Of a DNA stretch of 64,000 bases, positions 47,470-58,646 are shown one piece after another. A program made the translations under genes and the position numbers. This DNA is from Adiantum capillus-veneris. Lineage: Eukaryota; Streptophyta; Polypodiopsida; Polypodiales; Pteridaceae. The number at the start of each line of letters is the position of its first letter. Position 1 is the first letter of the stretch. Location: NCBI GenBank assembly GCA_014529385.2, contig CM043960.1, positions 71,744,910-71,808,909 of the forward strand. Direction: 5' to 3'. The notes beneath the pieces are model-generated. The model ran no database searches and had not been told where the DNA came from. It saw nothing but the letters and a program-made list of their open reading frames with translations.

Positions 47470-47913
47470 GGTCTATACACAATGTACCTAGACGGTTTCA
47501 AGAAAAAAGTCAAGGAAAGCTCTCAAACAGAAGGAAACAGCTCAAAGACTACAAAGTGTCAAATTTGACATATGAAGTCAAACTGACTCTGAATGGGCCC
47601 AAACTAAATGAACAACAGCAGGACTATGTAGTGGACAAGTCCATGGCTTCAAAAGTGACCAAACAACTCTACACACCAAGTAGTAACAAAAACTTGGTCT
47701 ATACACAATGTATCTAGATGGTTTCTAGAAAACAGTCAAGGCAAGCTCTCAAATAGAAGGAAAAAGCTCAAAGACTACAAAGTGTTAAATTTGACATATG
47801 AAGCCAAACTGACTCTGAATGGGCCCAAACTGGATGAGCAACATCAGGACTATGTAGTGGACAAGTCCATGGCTTCAAAAACAACTCTACACAACAAGTA
47901 GTAACAAAAACCG
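47470..47913 (+). repeat. 226-bp tandem duplication
   Basis: Copies start GGTCTATACACAATGTA at 47470 and 47696 and stay nearly identical through GACTCTGAATGGGCCCAAAC and GACTATGTAGTGGACAAGTC. The second copy has lost about 8-10 bases near its end. Confidence 0.92.
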
Positions 47914-48049
47914 GTGATTTCAGATTCGACAAGAGAACGAAGTGATGCCGACACGACCAAACCTTACCAAATTCATTTTAGGAATTGTTTTAGGTGTAAT
48001 AAAGATGTGTAGGTCAAAAAAGTATATTTTCATGAAAAATATGTGACTG

Positions 48050-48650
48050 AAGTTAATAATCACGATTTTTTACTTTTGTGCACATTTGGCTTGAATATAT
48101 TTTGTCATTTCACTTATCACTTGTACACATCTATCTCATGCCTTATGTCAAGTATGAGCCAAAAGATCAAGAAAATCTCAGATTTTTTGTCATAAAACGT
48201 ACTAAAGGCTCTTCTGTCTAAATTTTGAGCTAACTGTCACATTTTTTTTTATCCAAATCACCCCATATCTCACATAAAGGCTCTATATTATGTCTAGAAT
48301 CAGCTTGCAACAAATAATGTCTAATTTGTTGAAAAAGTTAATAATTGTGATTATTTACTTTTTCACCAGAATGAGTCTAAATTTCAACTTTGACCTTATG
48401 GGACCAAAGTACATGATGTTCCAAGCTTACCAATCAAGTTTGATCACATTTGGATCACAAAAACCCAAAATCCCTTCATATCTATCGTTTCAGAGTCTTT
48501 AGTCTAAATCTGACACCATTTCCACTCTGTATAATCAAATGTGCCCACACTTCACTCAGAGTATCAAAATCACATATGTTTCAAGCGTATGATGTCAAAA
48601 ATGCAAAAAGTTGGAAAAATTTCCTAGCTGATAATCGTGATTATTTACTT
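48050..48650. repeat. Second palindrome array (three copies, about 285-bp spacing)
   Basis: AAGTTAATAATCACGATTTTTTACTT-like at 48050-48075, AAGTTAATAATTGTGATTATTTACTT-like at 48335-48360, and ATAATCGTGATTAT with TTACTT at 48631-48650. Spacing and sequence match the leader array at 38968-39562. The units also share a CATTTGGATCACAAAA segment. Confidence 0.8.
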
Positions 48651-48836
48651 TGGTTGAAAATTTTACCTGGATTGCATGGTTTTGATCCTTACATGTTTTT
48701 ATGCATCTATGCATGCTCTAAAATTTATTTGAAGCAAAATGGACATCATTTGCCAGCAATTCAGACTCAAGGAATTTTAGAGCGGAATCTGTGGAATTTT
48801 TCAACTTTGACATTGTATTCTCCTATTAGTAGGTGC

Positions 48837-51800
48837 AATGCAAGCGGTTGAAAAAGAAAAGAAGAGGATGACAGAAAGAGAAGCTGCAAGAATTGCCACC
48901 ATACCAGTTGGATCTGATCTCTGTGAAAATGGCAAAGGCAACCTACCTATCCAAAGAACAACTTGAAGAAAACAACACTACAGTCTTTATCAATAGGTTC
49001 AAGAGTGAAGATGGACACCAGGTAGGGTTGCAAATGCTATCCAAGGAATTTTATGATGTAGCCACAAAGCTAGACACTAAAGAACCCAACAGAAGACTCA
49101 GACTTTGAGAATTCTACGACCAAGAGCCATGTGGAGTAGATTTCTAGCGCACCTATAAACTATATTATCCACTATCAAAGAGGAAGGATCTGCTTAGATC
49201 ACATATCAACAAGGCCAGAAAGTTGAAGTGGTTGTCAACAAGGACATAGTGGCTGAGACACTAAAGCTACCAACGGAAGGTATGACAACGAGGGTGAGGG
49301 ATAGAAAAATAGTTGGCACATTCACCAAGGATACAGCTGCCACCACTTTCTTTGACCTAATATTGAAGCAAGTAGAGGATCCTGCCCGTCTTTATCATCA
49401 ACACTTTCATTTACTCTCAAAGAGACCACCAAGATACACAACTCTGAATCATGCTGTTGCAACTACTTTCACGCAAGTGTTGAAGTCAACAACAAGGCGG
49501 GCAATAGATCATGCGCAATACGTGCTTACAACACTCAAGAGCACAAAAAAGGGAGGAAAAATAACATATCTAGGCGCTCCAAAAGTTCTAACATGAATTG
49601 CATACCATGCAATTGGAATGGTAGATAAGTTGCCGCCTGTCCCAAATCAAAATACATGGATAGTATCAGCTCAACCTTCTCCACGAACCACTAGATTGAA
49701 GAAGAAAAGGATACATAAATCAAATGAAGAATCAACAGAAAGCTCACCTAAAGCCCACAAAAGTGACAGCTCTGACAGCGAGGAAAAGACGACAAGGAGA
49801 GAAGAAATGAAGAAGAAAGTAGTGGTAACCCATCAAGAAGAACCTCACCAGAAGAAAGCAAGGTTCGAGACGAAAAAAGAGTCTTATGAAGGAAGCCACC
49901 AAGCTGCAGGAGAAAACCCAAAATCATGGAGTCCGAGGGAGATCATGGGTCCAAGGACCAAGAACCCTGCAAAGAAAGTCCCAAAAGATCCGAAGGATTT
50001 TCTTGATCGAATGTATGTAGAAGCGAAGCCTTGAAGATACAAGAAGCTCTAGAAGCGCAAAGGAAAGCAAGAGAAAAGTTGGCTGAGCAACAAAGGAAAG
50101 CAGAAGATACACAACAAATTGAACCACAACATGACAAGGAGAGATGTCTCCAAGACCCACTTCACCCACTACGGAACAAGAAGATCATCCCATGCCAAGT
50201 CCAAGCCCTTCACCAACTGGCAAATCCAATGAAGGTGACGAAGAAAATGGAAAAGAGAAACAATAGGAGGAAGCCACTTTTGAGCAGCCCAAGGAAACTA
50301 AAAAAGATGAAGCTAGACCTTCTACACAACACAAGCAGAATTAGCTGAAGTAGCAACAAAGCCTCAAGAAGATTTAGCTGAACCTACTAAGCCACATGCA
50401 GAATCTATTGCACCGTCAAAAGAGCCGCAAGCCGAATCTGCTGGAACTTCTAAGCAGCCTCAGGTAGAACCTGAAGAATGGGAAACAACGAATGAAGTGA
50501 TCATGCAAGTTAATGAGTATGCAAAGCAAATGCAGCTAATGACAGAAAAGATGCAAACAATAGCGCTTAGCCACAATGCCAAAGCTAAAGGATTGGAACA
50601 GGTAATAGATGCTCTACAAGGTGAGCTCAAAGACAGGATGAACATCATCAAGGATCTTCAAGGACAGATTAAAGAGCTAAAAAATGAAGAAGAACAACAT
50701 CAAATTGTAAAGAAAGGGCAACAAAAAGAGATGGAAGATTTAGGGGAGCTCCTCATGAAGCTGTCAGATGCATGCAAAAGCAAGGACCAACAGCTTATTT
50801 GGAAGTGACCAACAAACTTTTAACCACTACTCAGTGAATCCAAAAGATCCAAGTACAATTAGATGTAGCCAATGCTGCATTGCAATACTCCGAGCAAAGA
50901 ATCAATGAACAAGCGGAATTTCTAAGGCAGATCAGGGAAAACCCAGCCGTAGCTTCACTCAAGGGGACAAATGAAATCTACAAGACTTTGGAAAGGAGAA
51001 ACAAGGACTTGGAACTTGAGTTGAATCTTGAACAGGCACAAAGACGGGACCTTGCCTTTATGCGAGTACAAAGGAAAGAGAAGTGGCTTAAGGAGATAGA
51101 GGATTTAAAGAAAGCCAACGAGTTGCTGGAGAAGGGCATATGGAAGCTCAAGAGGAGGCAAGAACCTTTGAACAACCAATTATAGACATACCATCAGTGT
51201 CCTTTGCAGATATGGAAACACAACCAATTGAAGGGCAGATTGGAGATTCTAAATTCCAGGTACCAATCACTAAAGAAGAGAAAGTGCTAATGGTCTAGCT
51301 TTCTAAAGCTGAAGAAGATGCACTGAAAGAACAGATTGTCCATGAAGTAGATGTTGAATGGAAAGAAGCAATGGATTGGGAGTTGAGAGTTCTCCACTCG
51401 ATCAATGTAACCCAGCTCACTCCCAACCAAATCAATGCTCAATGGCATCAACAGTCATTGCGCTATCCTTTGATAATGGTGGAGCTACTGGAAGTCAAAG
51501 AAAGAATTTACAAGGATGTGCAAGAAGAAGCCTCAGATGCTCTCCATCCCAAATGGAGAAAAAATTGGCTCAACAAGAACTCAAGATACCTCATCCTGTT
51601 TACAAGAGCACGTGTTGCAATACAGAAAGATCCAACATTCTGTCTTGTACCAAGGGTAAGGACATGGCAGGCACTCCATGAAGCCTTAAAGAAGAAGAGA
51701 CCGACTTGGCTCAATTACCCTAGACTGCCAGCTCCAGAGCAAGGATCAGCAAGAGGAATACATGGTGAAAACCCTAACTGGTGCCATGAACTTCTTCAAG

Positions 51801-51960
51801 AGCCTCCTTGACTTTTCATGTGCAATGCTCTATAAAATCTTCTTAATGTTGCTTACATGCATTAAAGCTTTTCATGAGCCTGAGCAAGCAGGAGCCCCAT
51901 GGATGTCTTTCACAGAAGGTAAACAAAGGCTTGTGCTATGATTTGAGTGGGGATCGCCTT
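48837..51960 (+). pseudogene. Additional ORF between pol and the 3' LTR: coiled coil with a C-terminal hydrophobic segment
   Basis: Pieces in order: 48893-49130 (KSEDGHQVGLQMLSKEFYDV, EFYDQEPCGVDF); 49200-49596 (VVVNKDIVAETLKLPTEGMT, RLYHQHFHLLSKRPPRYTTL), which recalls plant retrotransposon ORFs of the putative plant transposon protein type; 49618-50034, Ser/Lys/Glu-rich and probably disordered; and 50031-51185, a long coiled coil (MNIIKDLQGQIKELKNEEEQ). Then 51190-51811 has WELRVLHSINVTQLTPNQIN, and at 51786-51880 a hydrophobic run (FFKSLLDFSCAMLYKIFLML then LTCIKAF) with a short polar tail. Position, coiled coil and late membrane-like segment recall the env-like ORFs of Athila-type elements. 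Many frame changes; no signal peptide identified. Confidence 0.5.
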
Positions 51961-52260
51961 CAGAAGAAGTCCTCTACGATCAAGCAATATGTTGGAATTC
52001 AAAGAGGCTTTTTATACTGGATTCTTCACATGGCGGACAAAGATTTTTGGGCCAGTGATCAACAATCTGACTTCAAGGTTTGTTGGCTATTCTATCATCG
52101 AACTTAAAAACAAAGTCACCTTTTAGTTTTTTCAAGTCCCTGACAAAGAAAGACGCATCAAATATGAGAAAGCTCTTCAAGCACTTAAAGACCGCCTCAC
52201 CAGCTGTCAACCCAAAGACTACTTTAGTCCATGAAATTGTGTCAAGGGACAACACAGTCA

Positions 52261-52273
52261 AGGAGGGGTGGAA
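52261..52273 (+). promoter_or_regulatory. Polypurine tract of the giant gypsy element
   Basis: AGGAGGGGTGGAA lies directly before the TG that opens the 3' LTR at 52274. Confidence 0.85.
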
Positions 52274-53148
52274 TGTTAGTAGCAAGCTAACCCATGTAAC
52301 ATTTTTTGGGAGTTTTATTTGTAAAAACACTTATTATTTTGATAAATTGAGAATATTGTAACTCCTATTTTCCACGTGGATATTGTAATCAATGATCCGG
52401 GGTTGTAAACTTCCAGATTGTATCAACTAATCCTTAGCTAGAGCTCTCAGATTATTAGTTTTTGACCAAAGAAACCTTGACTAAGGTACAAAAGCCAAAT
52501 TTTGTAAGTTATTTTTAAGTTTTGGATAATAGAAACATGGCGTGAGCTAACGACACTCACTTCTCTCCTTCTCATGCTTCCTATTTCCTTCTCGATTGTC
52601 CACATTGCAATGCCATCTGTTGCGTTGCAACATAAACATATCATGGTAAACCGTAGCTTTTGGTGTCGCCGAACCCACAGACTAATTTCATCATAAGTAG
52701 GAATTTAAGCTACAAAATCACAAAGTAAGCATAGGCGGGGTATTGGGACATCATTGCTAAGCATTTAGATGCATTCGGGGTCAAAAATGACGACGTCAAA
52801 AACTCATTGTTGTTAATAATCATGATTTTTGCACTTCATCAAAAGTGAGATTTGAAACCATAAGCACGTGTGTTTAAGTCTTATATACTTGTCCTAGAAG
52901 TTTCATAACATTTGGATGTTGTTTGATGATGTAACGGTCATGTTTTGTTTTCCAATTAGCAATTAGCTTTTGATGACTTCGGTCGTTTCAGTGTAGCTTG
53001 TGTTAGATGCGATTTGTCTATTGTTTTCCAATAGATTGACACCCTCTTGTAGCCTCAATGCACTAGTTGAGTCATCCTCGTCCCATGGATTGACAATTAT
53101 GTTCGTGGTTCTTGCTATGTCTGCAATAAGATAGAAACCCATTCCACA
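52274..53148 (+). mobile_element. 3' LTR of the giant gypsy element
   Basis: Starts TGTTAGTAGCAAGC after the polypurine tract and ends ATTCCACA. It matches the 5' LTR at 29920-30817 throughout, with scattered substitutions and a deletion of about 30 bases. The visible divergence suggests an old insertion. Confidence 0.88.
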
Positions 53149-53240
53149 TTTGACGCCGTTGTCTGGGACGAATAGACATAAACTAGGGAAAACAAGAGCA
53201 TCTTGTGTAGTTGTCCTTTAACTTCCTCTAGGATCACCTA
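53149..53240 (+). mobile_element. Second primer-binding site and leader fragment after the 3' LTR
   Basis: TGACGCCGTTGTCTGGGA at 53151-53168 and the next 70 bases match 30820-30908, then homology stops at ATCACCTA. Internal sequence should not follow a 3' LTR. It implies that another copy of the element once continued here. Confidence 0.8.
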
Positions 53241-54420
53241 CATGCTCCATAATCAAGGAGAGCCAGATGTATAAAATTGTACTTTGTAATCAAACATATT
53301 CGTCGATGTACCATGGCCAATCTTACGGCCGTGATCCACCAAATCTTGGCACTTTGTCCTCGACCTTCGACGCCTTACCAACTCTGTATTTTCTTGCATA
53401 TGGCCCTCAAGACCTTCACCATCCGTGCATGGCCATGTGTTAGTCATGCTCGAGTAAACCTTCATGAAAATTGTGAAATTTGATGATGTTATTGGCCATG
53501 CTAGCCGAGGCTCTATCCACTTTGTTGTATACTTAGTTTTTACTCCTTGAAATTCCAAGCTTCAAGTTGCAACTAAGCATCTCTTGTCGATTACTTCGAT
53601 TGTCAGTAACTACAAAGCCTTGCTTCGCACTTAGCACTTATTCATCTTGCACAATTGCTCAAGAATCCATGCATTACCTTTCCGTGTGCTAAAGGATTCG
53701 CGTACTCTTGCATGGTTTTAATCCTTCAAGTGTTGGAATTTCTCTGCATGTTTCTAAAATTTTATGCACTTACTATAGAGATTCTACAACAAACTTTTCT
53801 TGCTACCTTTTCTCATGGGAGCTTTCCCTGCTCATGCTTGAAGAGGAATGGTGAGGGGGGTGTGCCATGTAGGCACCCTCCCTTGGAAACTTACAAAGGG
53901 TGTCCTTGCCTTGGGGAGGCACCATGTGAAGGTAAAGGTTTTTGAAAAGAAACTTGCGATGGCAGCAAGACAAAGGGAGAAGCCAATGATGACATTGCGC
54001 TTGATACAGACCTCCAGATCCCAAGTGCAAGAAGCAAGAAATGATGCTCTGCTCTGCGGAAACCTACCAAGCCCGCTCATGAAAGATTTCTTACAGGTCG
54101 ATTGTCAGCCTTCTCTCGCTCCTAGGGTGCCTGCACATGATGAGGCTCGAGTCTCAGCTAGTCTTGCTATCAAGAAACCACTCCTGCAACTGATAGTGTT
54201 TTCATCCTTGTCCTTGCTACTGAGCATGCAAAGCCATGCAAGCACGCACTGAGAGAGCGATTAGCCGTGAGAGAAAAATCCTTCATGCTTCCTCCCTCTT
54301 GAGAATGCCGTAGCCTTCTATGGGGGGGGGGAGAGAGAGAGAGAGAGCATGAAAATCCATGCAATGATTTCCCCCCCTCCTCCATATCTCCCCCCTCCCC
54401 TGAGATTTGATACCAATCTA
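53241..54420. other. Stretch without a recognisable gene
   Basis: Open frames overlap on both strands (for example 53848-54252) and show no domain. A GGGGGGGG run followed by (GA)n lies near 54322-54347. Nothing else is seen. Confidence 0.35.
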
Positions 54421-54424
54421 AGCA

Positions 54425-54560
54425 CCCACAGGAACTACCTTTAGGATTCTCCACCCTACCACCCTTTATATAGGCCCTTATCCATCCAGTTTTAGAGTCC
54501 CCTATCCACACGTAGCAGCCAGATCTTGGCCTAGGTCCGTGACCCCCCTTGGGTTTTCCC
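54425..54560 (-). mobile_element. Fragment of the chromovirus LTR
   Basis: It matches 24196-24310 (CTCCACCCTACCACCCTTTA, TATAGGCCCTT, TCCATCCAGTTTTA, GGTTTTCCCTT) in the same orientation, including the TATA-like core. No pol sequence accompanies it, so it is a solo or truncated LTR. Confidence 0.7.
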
Positions 54561-54566
54561 TTGGAA

Positions 54567-54570
<4 letters not shown>

Positions 54571-54620
<50 letters not shown>
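54571..54620 (+). repeat. (TC)n microsatellite
   Basis: Perfect run of about 25 units between the chromovirus LTR fragment and the repeat family that follows. Confidence 0.96.
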
Positions 54621-54622
<2 letters not shown>

Positions 54623-55821
54623 GTCGATGTCCCACGTGAGGATGTAACAATGTTTTGATAGGTGCATCCCTCCTTTTATCACATGATGTCCTTGGGGTGG
54701 TGAGAGAGTGTCAATAAATGTAGTGAGCTTCCAGCTCTTCTACATCCATCATGCCCCTTCATTTTGGGGCTATTTAGGCCCATGCTCACAAAAGCCTAGG
54801 GTTTAGTGTATTCATAAATGGATTAATTTACAAAATTTGGGCTAGATTCCAATTTTGCCTTGAAGATAACCGGAAAAATTTTGCAAGTTTTGTGGTAAAT
54901 ATTGAAAATTCATCAAATTTTGACGTAAAAATCAGAAGAGCTTTTTTTTTTGCCTTTATGCAAAAAACCAGGGTTTAGTATATTTTTAACAAGCTAAAAT
55001 TAGAAAATCATGGCTAGATTCGAAGCTTGCCTTGAAAAAACTAAAAACATTTTGTAAGGTTAGAGGTAAATTCTCAAATTTTTGGCCTAAAAACCAAAAG
55101 AAACTTAATTATGCTCTTCTTTACTTTGACTATGTTTTGGTTTTTGGCAAACCTAGTAAATTAGTTTGATTAGGAAAATGTTTTTGGTAAGCCTTGTTTG
55201 AGATGTCCCGTGCCACTTGCTTATGTTGTCCCACATGAGGCACAGGTAGTGCCAACCTGACTTCGAGAGCATGCAGTGTGCACATCCTTGAGGTTGGTAG
55301 AATAGGGATGTATGTAGGTGCCTAGCACAAGGTTTTTGCTCAGCATTGCCCGATGTGTGGAAGAATGGAGAGCTTAGCATGTGCTATTCTCAGGTCTTCT
55401 TCTCCGTTTGCTTTATATAGTTCATGGTCCGTTTTCATATAGGCACAATGTTCCTTGATGTGATGAGATGGCGGTGTGGTGGCACCAATACTATACATAG
55501 TTATGGGTTAGGCTTCCTTGTAAATATCCTTGTGAATTGGTATAGTCGGTTGTATTTTCTCCTCATGGAAATTTCTTGGTATGATGAGGATTATAAACTG
55601 GCAGTGGTTTTAATCTATTAACCCTCATGAGTATTGCTATAAATAAATAAATTGAGAAACTATCAAAATAGAGCCACCCTTCAAAGTTGAGGGCTTCATG
55701 TGGATTTGTGTAGGAAGAAAAAAGGGTTTTCTTTATGACATTCAAAAGGAAAAGTAGAGCCACTCTTCAAATTGCCTTTAAAAGGAAAAACAGAGTCACC
55801 CTTCATCAAATAGTGTTTATC

Positions 55822-55895
<74 letters not shown>

Positions 55896-56280
55896 GTCGG
55901 TATGGCACGTGAGGATGTAATAGATTTTCAATAGGTGCAACCCTCCTCTCCTTGCAAAGCATGTCCTAGGGGTGGGAGAGAGTGATCCTAGATGTACTAA
56001 GTATCTACTTTTCTATGTCTATCATCACCTTCCATTTTGGGGGTATTCAAAAATAGTGTTTGCAAAAAACCAATGTTTATTATTTTCTTAACCAACTTAC
56101 GTTGTAGAATCCCATATAGATTCCAAGCTTACCTTGAAGAAAACTAGCAAAATTTTGCAAGTTAAAGTATAAATATCATTAATTCTTTAAATTTTGATCA
56201 TAAAACCATAAGAGTTTTTATTGTGTCCCTTATTTATTTAGAATTATTTTTATCAAGAAAGAAGGCTTGGCACCTCTTCA

Positions 56281-56363
<83 letters not shown>

Positions 56364-56470
56364 ACCTTCCATTTTGGGGCTATTCAAGACCGGTGTTTGA
56401 GAAAAATTAGGTTTGCCTTGAAGTAAACCGATAAAATTTTATTATTGTACATAAAATAAATTCCATAAAT
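54621..56470 (+). repeat. Dispersed repeat family, three diverged copies headed by microsatellites
   Basis: Copy 1 (54621-55110), copy 2 (55892-56225) and shortened copy 3 (56362-56470). Each follows a (CT)n or (CT)n(CA)n tract. Copies 1 and 2 share CACGTGAGGATGTAA, ATAGGTGCA, CCTAGGGGTGG or CTTGGGGTGG, and GAGAGAGTG. All three share CTTCCATTTTGGGGCTATT (one or two changes). AACCAGGGTTTAGTA-like and GCCTTGAAGAAAACTAGCAA segments recur again inside copy 1. No coding capacity; probably remnants of one element type. Confidence 0.7.
55827..56361 (+). repeat. Two compound (CT)n(CA)n microsatellites
   Basis: CT 55827-55859 with CA to 55891; CT 56284-56321 with CA to 56361. Both are preceded by AGAT. 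Confidence 0.96.
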
Positions 56471-56499
56471 CTTAAACTTTTTTTTTTGCAAAACTTACA

Positions 56500-57249
56500 A
56501 TGGTGAGTAGATTAGATTATCATAACCAAACAATTTACAAAATTCTTCCATGCTCGTGATGAGCCATGCCAGCTTCAAGGGTCCCCATTTACATCGGTTG
56601 ATTGGGGAGCCACCCCATGACAAGGGATGAGCCCATGCCTTTACTCAAACAAGGTACCCAATCATTACGGGACACGCCCAAGCCTATATTCCTATAAGCC
56701 ATTCATTATGGCATCCAATGCCCTCTTTCATTATGGCATCCAATGCCCTCTTTCACTCATCAAAGTTATTTTGTTTTCCAATGGCAATGATCTCCTCTCA
56801 GCTTTCTTAAATTACCTTGAAGTTGCCAGGAAAATTAACAAGGTATAAATCTTAAACTTTTATGGCCATTGGCCTTCAGAAAGCAAAGTTGAGTCACCCT
56901 TCCATTGGCTTTCAAAAGGAAAAGTAGAGTCAACCCATTGTTTTTTGGCCTGCTAAAGGGCTTAGTGCAATGTGGGTGAAGGTTGTTCAATTTTCATTGC
57001 TTGACAAGTGTCCCCAAGGGGACTTAAAAGTCTTGTGAATGGAAAGAAATGATGGTATTTTAAGTGCTATCTCCAAAGTTGCATTCACCTTTTTCAATTA
57101 AAAAGTGTATTCATAAGAGTTTGATCCCATGATGTGAGGTATTGATAAAGGGATCTTTCATTTAGAAACTTCATAACGATTCATTTCACTAGTTTTACTA
57201 TTTTTTATGCTTATTAAATTTATCTTTCTTTATGAAGAGAACATTAAAG
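56500..57249. other. Stretch without a recognisable gene
   Basis: It contains a short exact duplication (TTTCATTATGGCATCCAATGCCCTC at about 56702-56752, shown in part here as GGCATCCAATGCCCTC) and GTAGAGTCACCCTT-like words. No gene is seen. Confidence 0.45.
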
Positions 57250-57367
57250 TATCTTTTTGTTTTATTTTACTTCCTTCTCATTCAATTCCATTTCAAAATG
57301 TTGATCTGCAATGTGCACCTTTCACATTACTTAAGTGGAGCCCTTCATAATATATAAACCATCTATG

Positions 57368-57426
<59 letters not shown>

Positions 57427-57605
57427 AATATAATTTTATATTAAAGTACAACAAAATTCCATGTGATTATATATCTATAATAGATAATACAATTTTATAT
57501 TGAAATACAAAAACATTCCATGTGATTGTAGGCACGTATTTGAACTTACTCTCTCTCATCTCCCCTTAACTTAGCAGGCCTTTGTGCCTACTCACCTTGT
57601 TTTAA
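57250..57605 (+). repeat. Left arm of a widely spaced inverted repeat
   Basis: GCAATGTGCACCTTTCACAT, CTTAAGTGGAGCCC, CCATGTGATTATA and CTTAACTTAGCAGGCCTTTG occur here in order. They recur as the reverse complement at 62946-63185. An (AT)n tract (57369-57414) is inserted in this arm. The sequence between 57420 and 57530 is itself a tandem copy (TTTTATATT.AA.TACAA and CCATGTGATT twice). Confidence 0.8.
57369..57414 (+). repeat. (AT)n microsatellite
   Basis: About 23 units, followed by (GTAT)n at 57414-57425. Confidence 0.95.
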
Positions 57606-57805
57606 CTTGTCAGATTGAAAATTGAAAAGGTTCATAGGTTCCAAGCTTCAGAGAAATGAAAGAATGTGACATTTTGTAAGGTTTTCTTTTCAATTGAACC
57701 AATGAGTGACATGTGGGGGCTCTCTCCATCCTTGAAAATTTGAAACTCCATAATATACTAGTATGGGACCCGCGTGCTGCTGCGGCCAAGAAAAGCATGG
57801 CAATT

Positions 57806-57809
<4 letters not shown>

Positions 57810-57844
<35 letters not shown>

Positions 57845-57872
57845 ACTCACACACACACACACACACACACAC
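57810..57872 (+). repeat. Compound (CT)n(CACT)n(CA)n microsatellite
   Basis: CT 57810-57841, ACTCACTC, then CA to 57872. Confidence 0.95.
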
Positions 57873-58565
57873 GCATGCATGCACGTTGGAGAGGGGAAAA
57901 GGGGAAGACACCCAACACACAACACAATGCCTCGCTATAGCCCATGGTATACACAACATCCCAATCCACTAAAGTTCACCTTCAAAACTCGACACTATCC
58001 ACAAGCAAAACACTGCTTGCACATGACCATACGCACACACGCATTGCAACACACACATCACAATCCCAATCATTATTTTCCATATGCACCGCCTCTCTCT
58101 ATCTCTCTTTGCACAGTAGACCTCGGGGGGACACACACATCGACACATGCCCAAAAATGCATGCACAGAAACAAAGAATAGAAAGGGGAAGGGGGAATCA
58201 ACACAAAAAGAGGGCAATGATGGATTCTTCCACAAACAAATCAACCATGTACAACTCTAGGCTTTGTCGGCACAACTTTGATGGCCTCCAATACCTAAAC
58301 CCGCTCCCGCAGACCTGCTGGATAAAATGGCAAAAAGTCTCTACAACTTCATGGGAACTTCCTTTTATAGGACATTAGAAAAGCTTAAAATAGGAGAAAT
58401 TGAGTTTTGTGTAACTCATGGAGTCCACTAGAGCTTCTTTTAGTATTCTACATGCACCCCATACACTTGGCCTACCATTTTTAGTGTATCTTGCATGGCT
58501 CTGCCAGTTCGTCGACTCCCCATTTCAATCTCTCCCATCGGGCATGTGGAGTGCCCCTTGGCTGG

Positions 58566-58570
<5 letters not shown>

Positions 58571-58644
<74 letters not shown>
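58571..58644 (+). repeat. (CT)n microsatellite
   Basis: Perfect run of 37 units. Confidence 0.97.

Positions 58645-58646
<2 letters not shown>

Larger units (their letters stand above)
46599..48836 (+). other. 3' noncoding region of the gypsy element
   Basis: About 2.2 kb without a credible gene. It contains the 226-bp tandem duplication at 47470-47913 and the second palindrome array at 48050-48650. A half palindrome (AAGTAAATAATC) lies at 47401. Confidence 0.6.
29920..53148 (+). mobile_element. Giant Ty3/gypsy retrotransposon with a nested CACTA element
   Basis: Direct LTRs at 29920-30817 and 52274-53148 enclose a primer-binding site, gag-like, protease, reverse transcriptase, RNase H and integrase in the gypsy order. 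Beyond them lie two extra coding regions and a polypurine tract (52261-52273). Without the 7.47-kb CACTA insertion the element is about 15.8 kb. The internal frames contain many stops and shifts, so it is not autonomous now. The tRNA-Asp-type primer site and extra 3' ORFs recall the Athila/Tat branch, but the pol sequence looks distinct. No matching target-site duplication was seen. Confidence 0.85.

Noticed and set aside
29915-53245. Target-site duplication of the giant gypsy element
   Set aside because: The five bases before the 5' LTR (TCAAT) do not match those after the 3' LTR, as expected if the right side is a tandem-array junction.
53848-54252. A 134-codon plus-strand frame
   Set aside because: Equal-length frames exist on the other strand, and it runs up to repeat sequence. 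No domain is seen.
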